64,000 nt of DNA from the NCBI RefSeq assembly GCF_001457475.1, contig NZ_LN831029.1:682001-746000 (forward strand), given 5' to 3'. Made by a program: the position numbers and the translations under genes. Position 1 is the first letter of the stretch, and every line of letters begins with the position of its first letter. Of the stretch, positions 54,155 through 63,014 are shown piece after piece. The notes below the pieces were generated by a model. The model did no database searches and was not told where the DNA came from. It was given only the letters and a program-made list of their open reading frames with translations. The DNA comes from Achromobacter xylosoxidans (GTDB taxonomy: Bacteria > Pseudomonadota > Gammaproteobacteria > Burkholderiales > Burkholderiaceae_B).

Positions 54155-55315
54155 ATGATGAAGAACCCCAGCGAATCCGACGACCTGTCCTGGATGCGGC
54201 GCGCCCTGGCCCTGGCGCAGACCGTCATGTACTCGACCGCGCCCAACCCCCGGGTGGGCTGCGTCATCGTGCGCGATGGCCGCGTGCTGGGCGAGGGCGC
54301 CACCCAGCCTCCCGGCGGCCCGCATGCCGAAGTGTGCGCGCTGCGCGACGCGCAGGCGCGCGGCGAATCGGTGGCGGGCGCCACCGTCTACGTCACGCTG
54401 GAGCCGTGCAGTCATTTCGGCCGCACGCCGCCCTGCGTGGACGCCTTGCTGGCGGCCGCGCCGGCGCGGGTGGTGGTGGCGATCGGCGATCCCAACCCGC
54501 TGGTCAATGGCAAGGGGCTGGCGCGCCTGCGCGAGGCTGGTATCGCCGTCACCACCGGCATCTGCCGCGAAGAGGCGCTGGCCCTGAACGCCGGTTTCAT
54601 TTCGCGCATGAGCCGGGGGCTGCCGTGGACCTGGCTCAAGATGGCGACATCGCTGGATGGCCGCAGCGCCCTGCATAACGGCCTGTCGCAATGGATCACC
54701 GGCCCCGAGGCGCGCGCCGACGGGCATCTCTGGCGCGCGCGCAGCTGCGTGGTGCTGACCGGCATCGGTACCGTGCTCAAGGACGATCCGCAACTGACCG
54801 TGCGCAGCGTGCAGACGCCGCGCCAGCCGCGCCGGGCGGTGGTCGACGGGCGCTTCGAGATTCCCGAGGACGCGCGCCTGTTCGACGGCGGCGAGGTCAT
54901 CGTGTTCACGGCGCGGGTCGACGCCGCCAAGCAGGCGCGGCTGGAAGCCAGGAACGTCCGCGTGGTGTCGATGCCCGCCGCCGAGCCCGACCGCGTGGAC
55001 CTGCCGGCGATGATGCGCTGGCTGGCCGCGCAGCAGTTCAATGAAGTCCACGTCGAGGCCGGCGCCGGTTTGAGCGGCGCGCTGGTGGCGGCCGGCTGCG
55101 TCGACGAGCTGCTGATATATATGGCGCCGATGTTGCTGGGCGACGCCGCCGGCGTGGTCAGGCTGCCGCTGCTGGAGCGGCTGGACGCCGCCCCGCGCTA
55201 CGAATTCATCGAGGCGCAGCGGGTGGCGGCAGACCTGCGCGTGCGCGCCCGGGTGCCGGAGCATTGGCGCGGACTGTTGCGGCGGGTCGAATTGCCCGCC
55301 GTTCAGACGCCCTAG
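54155..55315 (+). CDS. ribD: Bifunctional riboflavin biosynthesis deaminase/reductase RibD
   Basis: This 386-residue enzyme carries out the second and third steps of riboflavin synthesis. The N-terminal deaminase (about residues 12-150) has the zinc motifs PHAEVCAL and EPCSHFGRTPPC. The C-terminal reductase (about 155-386) has LKMATSLDGRSAL and VEAGAGLSGAL. ATGs at 54155 and 54158 are both possible. Its last four bases overlap the convergent large lipoprotein gene. In many proteobacteria it follows nrdR directly; here two minus-strand genes intervene. Confidence 0.95.
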   Translation: MMKNPSESDDLSWMRRALALAQTVMYSTAPNPRVGCVIVRDGRVLGEGATQPPGGPHAEVCALRDAQARGESVAGATVYVTLEPCSHFGRTPPCVDALLAAAPARVVVAIGDPNPLVNGKGLARLREAGIAVTTGICREEALALNAGFISRMSRGLPWTWLKMATSLDGRSALHNGLSQWITGPEARADGHLWRARSCVVLTGIGTVLKDDPQLTVRSVQTPRQPRRAVVDGRFEIPEDARLFDGGEVIVFTARVDAAKQARLEARNVRVVSMPAAEPDRVDLPAMMRWLAAQQFNEVHVEAGAGLSGALVAAGCVDELLIYMAPMLLGDAAGVVRLPLLERLDAAPRYEFIEAQRVAADLRVRARVPEHWRGLLRRVELPAVQTP

Positions 55316-57768
55316 CGCTTGCCGCCGCGGGCCGCCGGGGTGGCGCTGCGCCAGGCCCACAGCGCGGCGCCGAGCGCCGCCAGCGCAAGCAGGCCGCCGG
55401 CCAGCAACAGGCCGGGATGCTGCTGGCGCGCGCGCTCCCAGGCTTTCCATGCCTGGATGTAGTGAAAGCGCGCGGCCGATTGGAAGTCCGGTTCAGGGCA
55501 TTCGCGGCCGAAGGTGTCGCTGAAGGGCACCCGGGCGCCCTGGTCCACGTAGCGCAGATAGATGGCGGAGGCGCGTTCCGGCGTGTCGTCGATGACGTAA
55601 CGCGCGCCGCGGCACAGCACGGCGGCGAAGGCCTGCGAGCGGCTGGGCAGTTCGTCGGCCGCCTTCATCGCGTAGTCGGCGGCGATCTGGCGGTAGTGGT
55701 AGCGCACGTTGGGGCGCGCCTCGCTGGCGGCATAGCGCTTGCGTTCTTCCTGTGTCACATAGGGGCCCGGCAGGTCGGCCTCGGCGCGCTGCAACGGGGT
55801 ATCCAGCGGCATGCCGGCGTCGGCGCGGGCTTCGCGCCACCACGGGTTGGCGTCGCGACCCGCGCCGGCTGAATAGTTGCCGTCATAGACGGCGTAGTCC
55901 GGGCCCTGTTCATAGCCCATGATGCGGATGCCGTCGCGGCGCGCCAGCGTTGCCGCCTGGTACCAGGCCTGGGCACGGGCGGTGCGGCCCCAGGCGCTGC
56001 CCGCCGTCCGCAGGGCGTCGCCGTACCGGGCGGCGCGCTGGCGCACGTCGGACTCCTGGATCTTCCATGCGTCGTCGTCGTAGCCCCCGCTGGCAAAGCG
56101 CGGATCGGAATCGGCCGGAAAGTAGGGCAGGGCCTCGGCCACGCGGCCCTCGCGCACCAGGCGCCGCGCCAGCAGCTGGCGCAGGCGGTCATGCGCGGGC
56201 GGGGGGTTCAGGCGGCTCCATTGATAGAACTGTTCGGGCGTATAGCGGCTGAAGCCGGCCGGACGCGCAGGCGCCGGCGCGGGCGGCGGCAGGCGGTCGA
56301 CATAGGCCTTGAGCTCCTCGGTCGTGAGCACGCGTTCGGCCACGTAGGCGGCGTCGTTCCAGTAGGGCGACAGGGGCCAGCCTTCATCGTCCGGGTTGGC
56401 GCCGTCGCGGGTCGCGGCGGCGCGGTACAGCTGGTCCAGCGCTTCCACGTACTGGCCGCGTGACAGCGACAGCACGCCTTGTTCGGCCTTGAGCAGGGAG
56501 GCCGATCCAGGTTCGAGACTGCCATCGGCCCGCGGGAATGCCGCGATCGCGCGGGCATAGGCCTGGGCGGCGAGTTCGTTGTCACCGCGGCGGATGGCCA
56601 GTTTGGCGCGCACCCACCAGGCCAATGCCGTGTCGAGCCGCTCGGCCAGGGTCTGGGCGAGATCGTAGCGGCCCACGCGATAGGCCAGCGCCGCGACCCG
56701 ATCGGCATCGGCGATGCGTTGCGGGTCCTGGGTCTGCAACGCGGCCACGAGCGATTGCAGCGCCGGGTTGGGCGCGACGTTGGGCGCGCCGCCGGCGGCA
56801 TCGGCCAGGCTCAGGCGGCCGGTCTGTTCGAAGTTGGCGAACGGGTCGCGGGCGCTGTCCGGCTTGCCGTCGACGATATCGCCGATACGGGCCAGGCCAT
56901 ACGCCACCAGCAGGCGTTGGCCCACCGGGTCGTCGATCAGGCGGCCGGCTCGCGCCGCCGAGGCCAGCGCCCAGTCGGCGATCAGGCGCAGCGATTCGCG
57001 CCCGCTGATCGAGTCGCGGGCGGCCTGGGCGGCGTACAGGCGCACCGCCTGATGCAGGTTGGCCGGGGCGATGGCGTCCAGGCAGGGCGTTGCATTGACC
57101 ACGTCTTCATACGCGCATTGTCCCAGGCTGCCGGTCAGCGACAGCCGCGCCTGCTGGCCGTAGCTGGCAACGGCCAGGCCGAGCGGATCGGGCGCGCCTT
57201 GCAGCGCCATCTCGCGCACGCGCGCATAGTCCTGCGCCGCCGTGCCCGGGTTCCCGGTTTCGGCCAGCATGTAGGCGGCCCAGACGCTGCGCGTCGCCGC
57301 CTGCTCGGCGGGCAGCGCCAGGATTGCCCGCAGGCGCTGGCGCGCCCGTTCCCAGCGCTGCTCGTGCGGGGCCTGCGGCGCTGTGTGGTAGTCGACCGCG
57401 GCCGCGGCATAGAGGCGGACCGCTTCAGGCAGGCCGGCGCCCGCGGCGTACGCCTGCTCGCCGTCCGGACGGGTGCGCATCAACCGCAGCTGGTCGAGCT
57501 GTGCCGGGGTGAGCGCGGGGTCGTAGGCTTCCGGGATGGCGTCGGAGCGGTAGCTGCCGTCCGGCAGCAGTGGTGATTCATTGGCGCGCAGCGAGTCCGT
57601 GGCGGGGACCAGGCGCATCGCCTCGTAGGCGAACGAATTGGCGGGCGTGCCCTGCAGCGTGCCGGCGCGGTCGTCCAGCAGCTGTGGCGGGAAGTCGGGA
57701 CCGCAGGCAATGACGATGCCCGCGCCGGCCAGCAGCAAGGCGGCGATCAGCGATTTACGGTTGTACAT
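55312..57768 (-). CDS. Large uncharacterised lipoprotein with repeat-like helices and C-terminal anchor
   Basis: This 818-residue protein begins with a signal-like helix and a possible lipobox ending in IAC (Cys22). A long helical region of TPR/Sel1-like character (about residues 100-560, with many A-x-x-Y/A-L pairs) follows. The end has one hydrophobic helix and a basic tail (about 790-818, RSATPAARGGKR), so it may be anchored at both ends. I do not recognise the family. Its start overlaps the end of the DUF3142 gene by 14 bases, so the two form an operon and probably act together. Confidence 0.78.
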   Translation of the reverse strand: MYNRKSLIAALLLAGAGIVIACGPDFPPQLLDDRAGTLQGTPANSFAYEAMRLVPATDSLRANESPLLPDGSYRSDAIPEAYDPALTPAQLDQLRLMRTRPDGEQAYAAGAGLPEAVRLYAAAAVDYHTAPQAPHEQRWERARQRLRAILALPAEQAATRSVWAAYMLAETGNPGTAAQDYARVREMALQGAPDPLGLAVASYGQQARLSLTGSLGQCAYEDVVNATPCLDAIAPANLHQAVRLYAAQAARDSISGRESLRLIADWALASAARAGRLIDDPVGQRLLVAYGLARIGDIVDGKPDSARDPFANFEQTGRLSLADAAGGAPNVAPNPALQSLVAALQTQDPQRIADADRVAALAYRVGRYDLAQTLAERLDTALAWWVRAKLAIRRGDNELAAQAYARAIAAFPRADGSLEPGSASLLKAEQGVLSLSRGQYVEALDQLYRAAATRDGANPDDEGWPLSPYWNDAAYVAERVLTTEELKAYVDRLPPPAPAPARPAGFSRYTPEQFYQWSRLNPPPAHDRLRQLLARRLVREGRVAEALPYFPADSDPRFASGGYDDDAWKIQESDVRQRAARYGDALRTAGSAWGRTARAQAWYQAATLARRDGIRIMGYEQGPDYAVYDGNYSAGAGRDANPWWREARADAGMPLDTPLQRAEADLPGPYVTQEERKRYAASEARPNVRYHYRQIAADYAMKAADELPSRSQAFAAVLCRGARYVIDDTPERASAIYLRYVDQGARVPFSDTFGRECPEPDFQSAARFHYIQAWKAWERARQQHPGLLLAGGLLALAALGAALWAWRSATPAARGGKR

Positions 57769-58951
57769 GGAAGCTCGGGGTTGCGGCGTCACAGCGGATC
57801 CATCCTATGGCGCGTTCGGCGCCGGCGCGCAGCAGGCCATCCCGCGCGCGCCGAAGATACCCGCCCTGCCGATCATATTCAAGGGTGTAGCCGTTGATGC
57901 CGTCGGCGGCGCGGCAGCGGGCGTCCAGCCTGACGATGAAGGGCAGCGGCGCATCGGTGTTGCCACGGTTGGACAGCAACACGTCGCGCGCGCCGCCCGG
58001 CCCTGGCGCAGCGGCCGCGACCGCGAGCGCCGGCGTCAGGGGGTGGCGCGCCAGCACCGCGCGCCAGGTCGGCAGGCTCCAGGCGCGCGTGTCCGCCTGG
58101 GTCGGCAGGCGGAACCAGGCGATGCCCGCCAGCCCGGCCGGCCGATCGCGGTCGAGCGTGGCGACAAAGGCCGCGATGGTGTCGGGCGCGACCAGCAGTT
58201 CCGCCGAACGGCCGCCCGGTATCAACGCAGGCCGTTCGCTTTCGACGGCGACGATCTGGCCTTGTTCGTCCCACGCGACGCGGCTGCCGTAGGCTGGCAG
58301 CGCCACCCGCCAGGGCTTTGCGGTGCGGTCGGCGTAGGCAGCGAGCCAGGCGCGCGCGCGCCTGGCGTCGAACAGCGACCCTTGCGCCGGATTCAATACG
58401 GCGTGGACCTGCAGCACGGTTTCGTCCGGCACCGCCAGCAATTCGGTCAGCGCGGCGCTTTCCAGCCAGGTGGGCAGGGCGGTGATGGACAGCCGCAAGT
58501 CCTGCGGCAGGCGGGCCTTGAGCTTGGCCAGCAGCGCGGTGTAGGCCGGTAATCGCGCCGTGGGGCAGTCGTAGTCGATCTCCAGGCCGGCCAGCGTGAT
58601 GCCGGCGCCGCGCCAGGCCGAGAGCAGGGCGGCCGCGCGCGCGTCGATGTCGGCCTCGCTCAGGGCGCCGAAGCGACCGTCGAGCCGCAGCACCAGCACG
58701 ACGGGACGCCCGGTTGCCGCCAGCGCGGCCAGGTCGGGCGTTGCCTCGAACCAGGCGCCGTCGGCGCGCAGTTCGGCCGCCAGCACGCGCCACGCGCGCA
58801 GCATGTCGGCGCTGTCAGCCAGTGCGTGGTTCAGCGCGGGCGTCCAGCGCCGCTGCCAGACGTAGGCATCGTTGGGCAAGGGAGGGGCGTTGCGTTCGCA
58901 GGCTGCCAGCAGCAGCAGTCCGCACAGAACCGCCAGACGCCAACAGCGCAT
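57755..58951 (-). CDS. DUF3142-family lipoprotein
   Basis: This 398-residue protein has a signal peptide with lipobox LAAC (Cys18) and a fold resembling DUF3142 and glycoside-hydrolase-like TIM barrels (LAGLEIDYDCPTARLPAYTALLAKL, DLRLSITALPTWL, LPAYGSRVAW). The Asp/Glu in LEIDYD would be the obvious acidic active-site candidates. Function is unknown. It is the first gene of the pair with the large lipoprotein. Confidence 0.78.
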   Translation of the reverse strand: MRCWRLAVLCGLLLLAACERNAPPLPNDAYVWQRRWTPALNHALADSADMLRAWRVLAAELRADGAWFEATPDLAALAATGRPVVLVLRLDGRFGALSEADIDARAAALLSAWRGAGITLAGLEIDYDCPTARLPAYTALLAKLKARLPQDLRLSITALPTWLESAALTELLAVPDETVLQVHAVLNPAQGSLFDARRARAWLAAYADRTAKPWRVALPAYGSRVAWDEQGQIVAVESERPALIPGGRSAELLVAPDTIAAFVATLDRDRPAGLAGIAWFRLPTQADTRAWSLPTWRAVLARHPLTPALAVAAAAPGPGGARDVLLSNRGNTDAPLPFIVRLDARCRAADGINGYTLEYDRQGGYLRRARDGLLRAGAERAIGWIRCDAATPSFHVQP

Positions 58952-59816
58952 CGACGCGCGGGCGATGCGCGGCCGGTCCGGGACAGGGCGCGGGCGTGGC
59001 AACATGATGTGCGGACGGTGTTTGAAAAAGCGGCGCGCGGCGGCTGCGGCGGTTGCGTGATTCTATCCTTGACGGCGCCAGGGGTATTAGCACTCTCATG
59101 TCTTGGCTGCCAATCGATGCCGCGATAGCGCAGCGCGATCGAGTCGATAGCGTTTGCCCGCGCGGCTTGCGGCGTGATCGCAGCAAGTTTGAGAGCGATT
59201 CCCCGACGCCGCTCCAAGGGTTGTCGATTGGTATTTTTTTACCGTGACGCCCCAAATGAATTGCCACAAAACCGTCAATTGGGCTTAAGCTAGGCCATGA
59301 CTTGGCGCTACGCGCTCATGGCCCGATCCATAACCCGCCACGCGCCCTCGTCACCACGGATTCCAGTGTCGCGTACCGGCGCTTTCACACACCGGACCGA
59401 TACTTGCTGAACGTAGTCGCTTTGCGCCGTTCAGACCGTTCGCTGCCATCGCATAGCGAACGCACCGGACCTGTTGTCCGGATCATAAGAATCCACCGGG
59501 ATATCTCATCCCTTCAAATCATTGCTGACCATTTCATGCGTGGCTGCATCCTGCGCCCGTTCTACAGCAATATGCTGAAGGCGTACGAGTGAACTTATTC
59601 ACGTTGGTTGCAATCCCTGACGGAACTTGTGTCCGAACGGTGCAGCCTAAACGGAAAGGGCCCGATCGTGCTCTTGGTTGATGTGTGGCGAAAGCAACAT
59701 ACGACCGTGCCGAAATTGCTTATAGCGCGTTGACCCTAGTCACGCTGAAGCACTGAGGCACACAATGGGGACACGTAGGGACGTCATGGCTTTTTCGCGT
59801 GTTGTAGGAGGTTTCC
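58952..59816. other. Long intergenic region before prkA, rich in hairpins
   Basis: These 865 bases separate divergent genes. GC content drops clearly between about 59060 and 59816. I see no convincing gene: the 96-codon frame at 59302-59592 has no ribosome binding site and atypical composition. The region holds a cluster of stem-loops at 59293-59481 and must contain the divergent promoters of the DUF3142 and prkA operons. Confidence 0.6.
59293..59481 (+). ncRNA. Candidate structured RNA: four consecutive stem-loops
   Basis: Four perfect stems follow one another: GGCCATGA/TCATGGCC (59293-59323), CTGAACG/CGTTCAG (59407-59434), GTTCGCT/AGCGAAC (59438-59461) and CCGGAC/GTCCGG (59465-59481). A weak sigma-70-like pair (TTGCCA at 59261, TTAAGC at 59285) lies just upstream. 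No T tract follows, so a stand-alone RNA or a long 5' leader of prkA are both possible. I recognise no known family. Confidence 0.3.
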
Positions 59817-61742
59817 GTGCAAAACATCGTCGAAGGCTTCAAGTCGCAGTATGCAAGAGAGCAGGAGTCGGAACTTTCCCTCGAGGAATATCTGAACCTC
59901 GCCAAGCGTGACCCGATGGCATATGCCAGCCCCGCTGAGCGCATGCTGGCGGCGATTGGCGAACCTGAAATCGTGGATACGCGCAACGACCCACGTCTTT
60001 CCCGTTTGTTTTCCAACCGGACCATCCGACGCTATCCGGCGTTCCAGGAGTTCTACGGCATGGAGGACGTCATCGGGCAGATCGTGGCGTTCTTCAAGCA
60101 CGCCGCGCAGGGACTGGAAGAGCGCAAGCAAATCCTCTATCTGCTAGGGCCCGTCGGCGGCGGCAAGTCGTCCATCGCCGAACGCCTCAAGGTGCTGATG
60201 GAGCGCTTCCCCATCTACGCGCTCAAGGGCTCGCCGGTGAACGAGTCGCCGCTGGGCCTGTTCCATCCGGAACGCTTCGGCGACACGCTCGAAAAGGAAT
60301 ACGGCATTCCGCGCCGCTACCTCACGGGCATCATGTCGCCGTGGGCGGTCAAGCGGCTGAAGGAGTTCGACGGCGACATCTCGCAGTTCCGCGTGGTGCG
60401 CCTGAACCCGTCGGTGCTGCGCCAGGTGGCGATCGCCAAGACCGAACCGGGCGACGAGAACAACCAGGACATCTCGTCGCTGGTCGGCAAGGTCGACATC
60501 CGCAAGCTCGATCGCCATTCGCAGGACGACCCGGACGCCTACAGCTATTCCGGCGGCCTGTGCCTGGCCAACCAGGGCCTGCTCGAGTTCGTGGAAATGT
60601 TCAAGGCGCCGATCAAGATGCTGCATCCGCTCTTGACGGCGACCCAGGAAGGCAACTTCAAGGGCACCGAGGGTTTCTCGGCGATCCCGTTCAACGGTTG
60701 CATCCTGGCGCACTCGAACGAGTCTGAATGGCAGACCTTCCGCAACAACAAGCACAACGAGGCGTTCCTCGACCGTATCTATATCGTCAAGGTGCCTTAC
60801 TGCCTGCAGGTCTCGGAAGAAGTCCGCATCTACGAGAAGCTGCTGCATCACAGCTCGCTGTCGACGGCGCCGTGCGCGCCGGGAACGCTGGACATGATGG
60901 CGCAGTTCTCGGTGCTGACCCGGCTGAAGGAGCCGGAGAATTCCAGCATCTACTCGAAGCTGCGCGTCTATGACGGCGAAAGCCTGAAGGACGTCGACCC
61001 GAAGGCCAAGGCGTTGCAGGAGTACAAGGACTACGCCGGCACCGACGAGGGCATGAACGGGGTCTCGACACGCTTCGCGTACAAGATCCTGTCCAGCGTC
61101 TTCAACTACGACCAGACCGAGGTGGCGGCCAATCCGGTGCACCTGATGTACGTGCTGGAGCAGCGCATCGGGCGCGAGGACTATCCGGAGGAAATCCGCC
61201 GGCGCTACCTGGAGTTCATCAAGGGCTTCCTGGCGCCGCGCTATGCCGAGTTCATCGGCAAGGAGATCCAGACGGCGTACCTCGAGTCGTACTCGGAGTA
61301 TGGCCAAAACATCTTCGACCGCTACGTCACGTTCGCCGACTGCTGGATCCAGGACGAGGAATTCCGTGACCCGGAAACCGGCGAGAGCTTCGACCGCAGC
61401 GCCCTGAACGACGAACTGGAGAAGATCGAGAAGCCGGCCGGCATCGCCAATCCGAAGGACTTCCGCAACGAGATCGTGAACTTCGTGCTGCGGGCGCGCG
61501 CCAACAACAACGGCCGCAACCCGACCTGGACCAGCTATGAAAAGCTGCGCGAAGTGATCGAGAAGAAGATGTTCTCGAACACGGAAGACCTGCTGCCGGT
61601 GATCTCGTTCAACGCCAAGGCGTCGGCCGAGGACAAGACCAAGCACCAGAGCTTCGTCGACCGGATGGTGGAGAAGGGCTACACGGAAAAGCAGGTCAGG
61701 CTGCTGTGCGAGTGGTATCTCCGTGTGAGGAAGTCTTCCTGA
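59817..61742 (+). CDS. prkA: PrkA family serine protein kinase (YeaG-like)
   Basis: This 641-residue protein has an AAA-type ATPase domain with the P-loop GPVGGGKSSIAERL (residues 111-124) and the C-terminal kinase-like domain of PrkA/YeaG. In enteric bacteria YeaG/YeaH are made in stationary phase and nitrogen starvation. The start is the GTG at 59817 because TAGGAGG lies 6 bases upstream. The gene is first in the prkA-yeaH-spoVR operon. Confidence 0.93.
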   Translation: MQNIVEGFKSQYAREQESELSLEEYLNLAKRDPMAYASPAERMLAAIGEPEIVDTRNDPRLSRLFSNRTIRRYPAFQEFYGMEDVIGQIVAFFKHAAQGLEERKQILYLLGPVGGGKSSIAERLKVLMERFPIYALKGSPVNESPLGLFHPERFGDTLEKEYGIPRRYLTGIMSPWAVKRLKEFDGDISQFRVVRLNPSVLRQVAIAKTEPGDENNQDISSLVGKVDIRKLDRHSQDDPDAYSYSGGLCLANQGLLEFVEMFKAPIKMLHPLLTATQEGNFKGTEGFSAIPFNGCILAHSNESEWQTFRNNKHNEAFLDRIYIVKVPYCLQVSEEVRIYEKLLHHSSLSTAPCAPGTLDMMAQFSVLTRLKEPENSSIYSKLRVYDGESLKDVDPKAKALQEYKDYAGTDEGMNGVSTRFAYKILSSVFNYDQTEVAANPVHLMYVLEQRIGREDYPEEIRRRYLEFIKGFLAPRYAEFIGKEIQTAYLESYSEYGQNIFDRYVTFADCWIQDEEFRDPETGESFDRSALNDELEKIEKPAGIANPKDFRNEIVNFVLRARANNNGRNPTWTSYEKLREVIEKKMFSNTEDLLPVISFNAKASAEDKTKHQSFVDRMVEKGYTEKQVRLLCEWYLRVRKSS

Positions 61743-61754
61743 GCGAGGTGAATC

Positions 61755-63014
61755 ATGAATTCACTGATCGATCGCCGTCTTAACGGGCGCAACAAGAGCG
61801 CCGTTAACCGGGAGCGCTTTCTGCGGCGTTACAAGGACCAGATCCGCAAGGCGGTCCACGGGATGATCCGCGACCGCTCGATCCAGGACATGGATCAGGG
61901 CGGCGAGATCAACCTGCCCGCCCGCGATATTTCCGAGCCGACGTTCCGGCACGGCGCGGGCGGCGACCGGGAAATGGTGCATCCGGGCAACCGCGAGTTC
62001 GCCAAGGGCGATACGTTCGACCGGCCCCAGGGAGGAGAAGGCCAGGGCGGTTCCGAGCCCGGCGAAGGCGAGTCTGTCGATCAGTTCACCTTCAGCCTGT
62101 CGCGGGCGGAATTCCTCAACCTGTTCTTCGAAGACCTGGAACTGCCTCACCTGGCCCGCAACACGCTGGGCGAGGTCAGCCAGAAGAAATGGCAACGCGC
62201 CGGCTACACCACCACCGGCTCGCCCAGCATGCTCAGCATCAGCCGCACGCTGAAGTCGTCGCTGGCGCGGCGGGTGGCGTTGAGCGTGAAGGCGCGGGCC
62301 GACCTCGAGGACGCGGAGGAGCGCCTGGCCAAGGCCAAGGCGGCGGGCGCGCCCGCGGACCAGATCAAGGCCCTGGAACAGGATGTCGAGGACTGCCGCG
62401 AGCGCCTGGCCCGCGTGCCGTTCCTGGACGACCTGGACCTGCGCTACCGCAATCGCGTGTCGGTATCGATCCCGATGGCGCGCGCGGTCATGTTCTGCCT
62501 GATGGACGTGTCCGGCTCGATGGACGAGGGCAAGAAGGACCTGGCCAAGCGCTTTTTCACGCTGCTGTATCTGTTCCTGTCGCGCAAGTACGAGCACGTG
62601 GACCTGGTCTTCATCCGCCACACCGACAACGCCGAGGAAGTGGACGAGCAGACGTTTTTCTACGATCCCAAGAGCGGCGGCACCATCGTGCTGTCGGCGC
62701 TGGAACTGATGCGCGAGATCGTCGAGAAGCGCTATCCGCCCACCGCCTGGAATGTGTACGCGGCGCAGGCCAGCGACGGCGACTCGTTCGGCGCCGACGC
62801 CGGCAAGAGCGCGCGCTTCCTGGCCGAGCACCTGTTGCCAGCCACGCGCTACTTTGCCTATATCGAGGTTCCCGACTCGCAGGAGGCGCGCAAGAGCAGC
62901 CTGTGGGCGGAGTATGAACAGAAGCTGGAGCCGCATTTCGTGATGCGGCGGATTTGCGAGCGCGGGGAGATCTATCCCGTGTTCCATGACCTGTTCAAGA
63001 AGGAAACCGCATGA
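61755..63014 (+). CDS. yeaH: DUF444 (YeaH) von Willebrand-type protein
   Basis: This 419-residue protein belongs to the YeaH/YhbH (DUF444) family that accompanies PrkA. A helical, Gly/Glu-rich N-terminal third is followed by a coiled-coil stretch (about residues 178-215) and a VWA-like domain with the metal motif DVSGS near residue 251. It starts 12 bases after prkA and overlaps spoVR by 4 bases (ATGA). Confidence 0.93.
   Translation: MNSLIDRRLNGRNKSAVNRERFLRRYKDQIRKAVHGMIRDRSIQDMDQGGEINLPARDISEPTFRHGAGGDREMVHPGNREFAKGDTFDRPQGGEGQGGSEPGEGESVDQFTFSLSRAEFLNLFFEDLELPHLARNTLGEVSQKKWQRAGYTTTGSPSMLSISRTLKSSLARRVALSVKARADLEDAEERLAKAKAAGAPADQIKALEQDVEDCRERLARVPFLDDLDLRYRNRVSVSIPMARAVMFCLMDVSGSMDEGKKDLAKRFFTLLYLFLSRKYEHVDLVFIRHTDNAEEVDEQTFFYDPKSGGTIVLSALELMREIVEKRYPPTAWNVYAAQASDGDSFGADAGKSARFLAEHLLPATRYFAYIEVPDSQEARKSSLWAEYEQKLEPHFVMRRICERGEIYPVFHDLFKKETA

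Noticed and set aside
59302..59592. A 96-codon frame upstream of prkA
   Set aside because: There is no ribosome binding site, the protein looks random and Arg/His-rich, and the interval is better explained by the stem-loops found there.
59700..59725. A sigma-54 promoter for prkA (GTGCCGAAATTGCT)
   Set aside because: The -12 TTGC is present but the -24 GG is missing at the required distance, so it fails the consensus.
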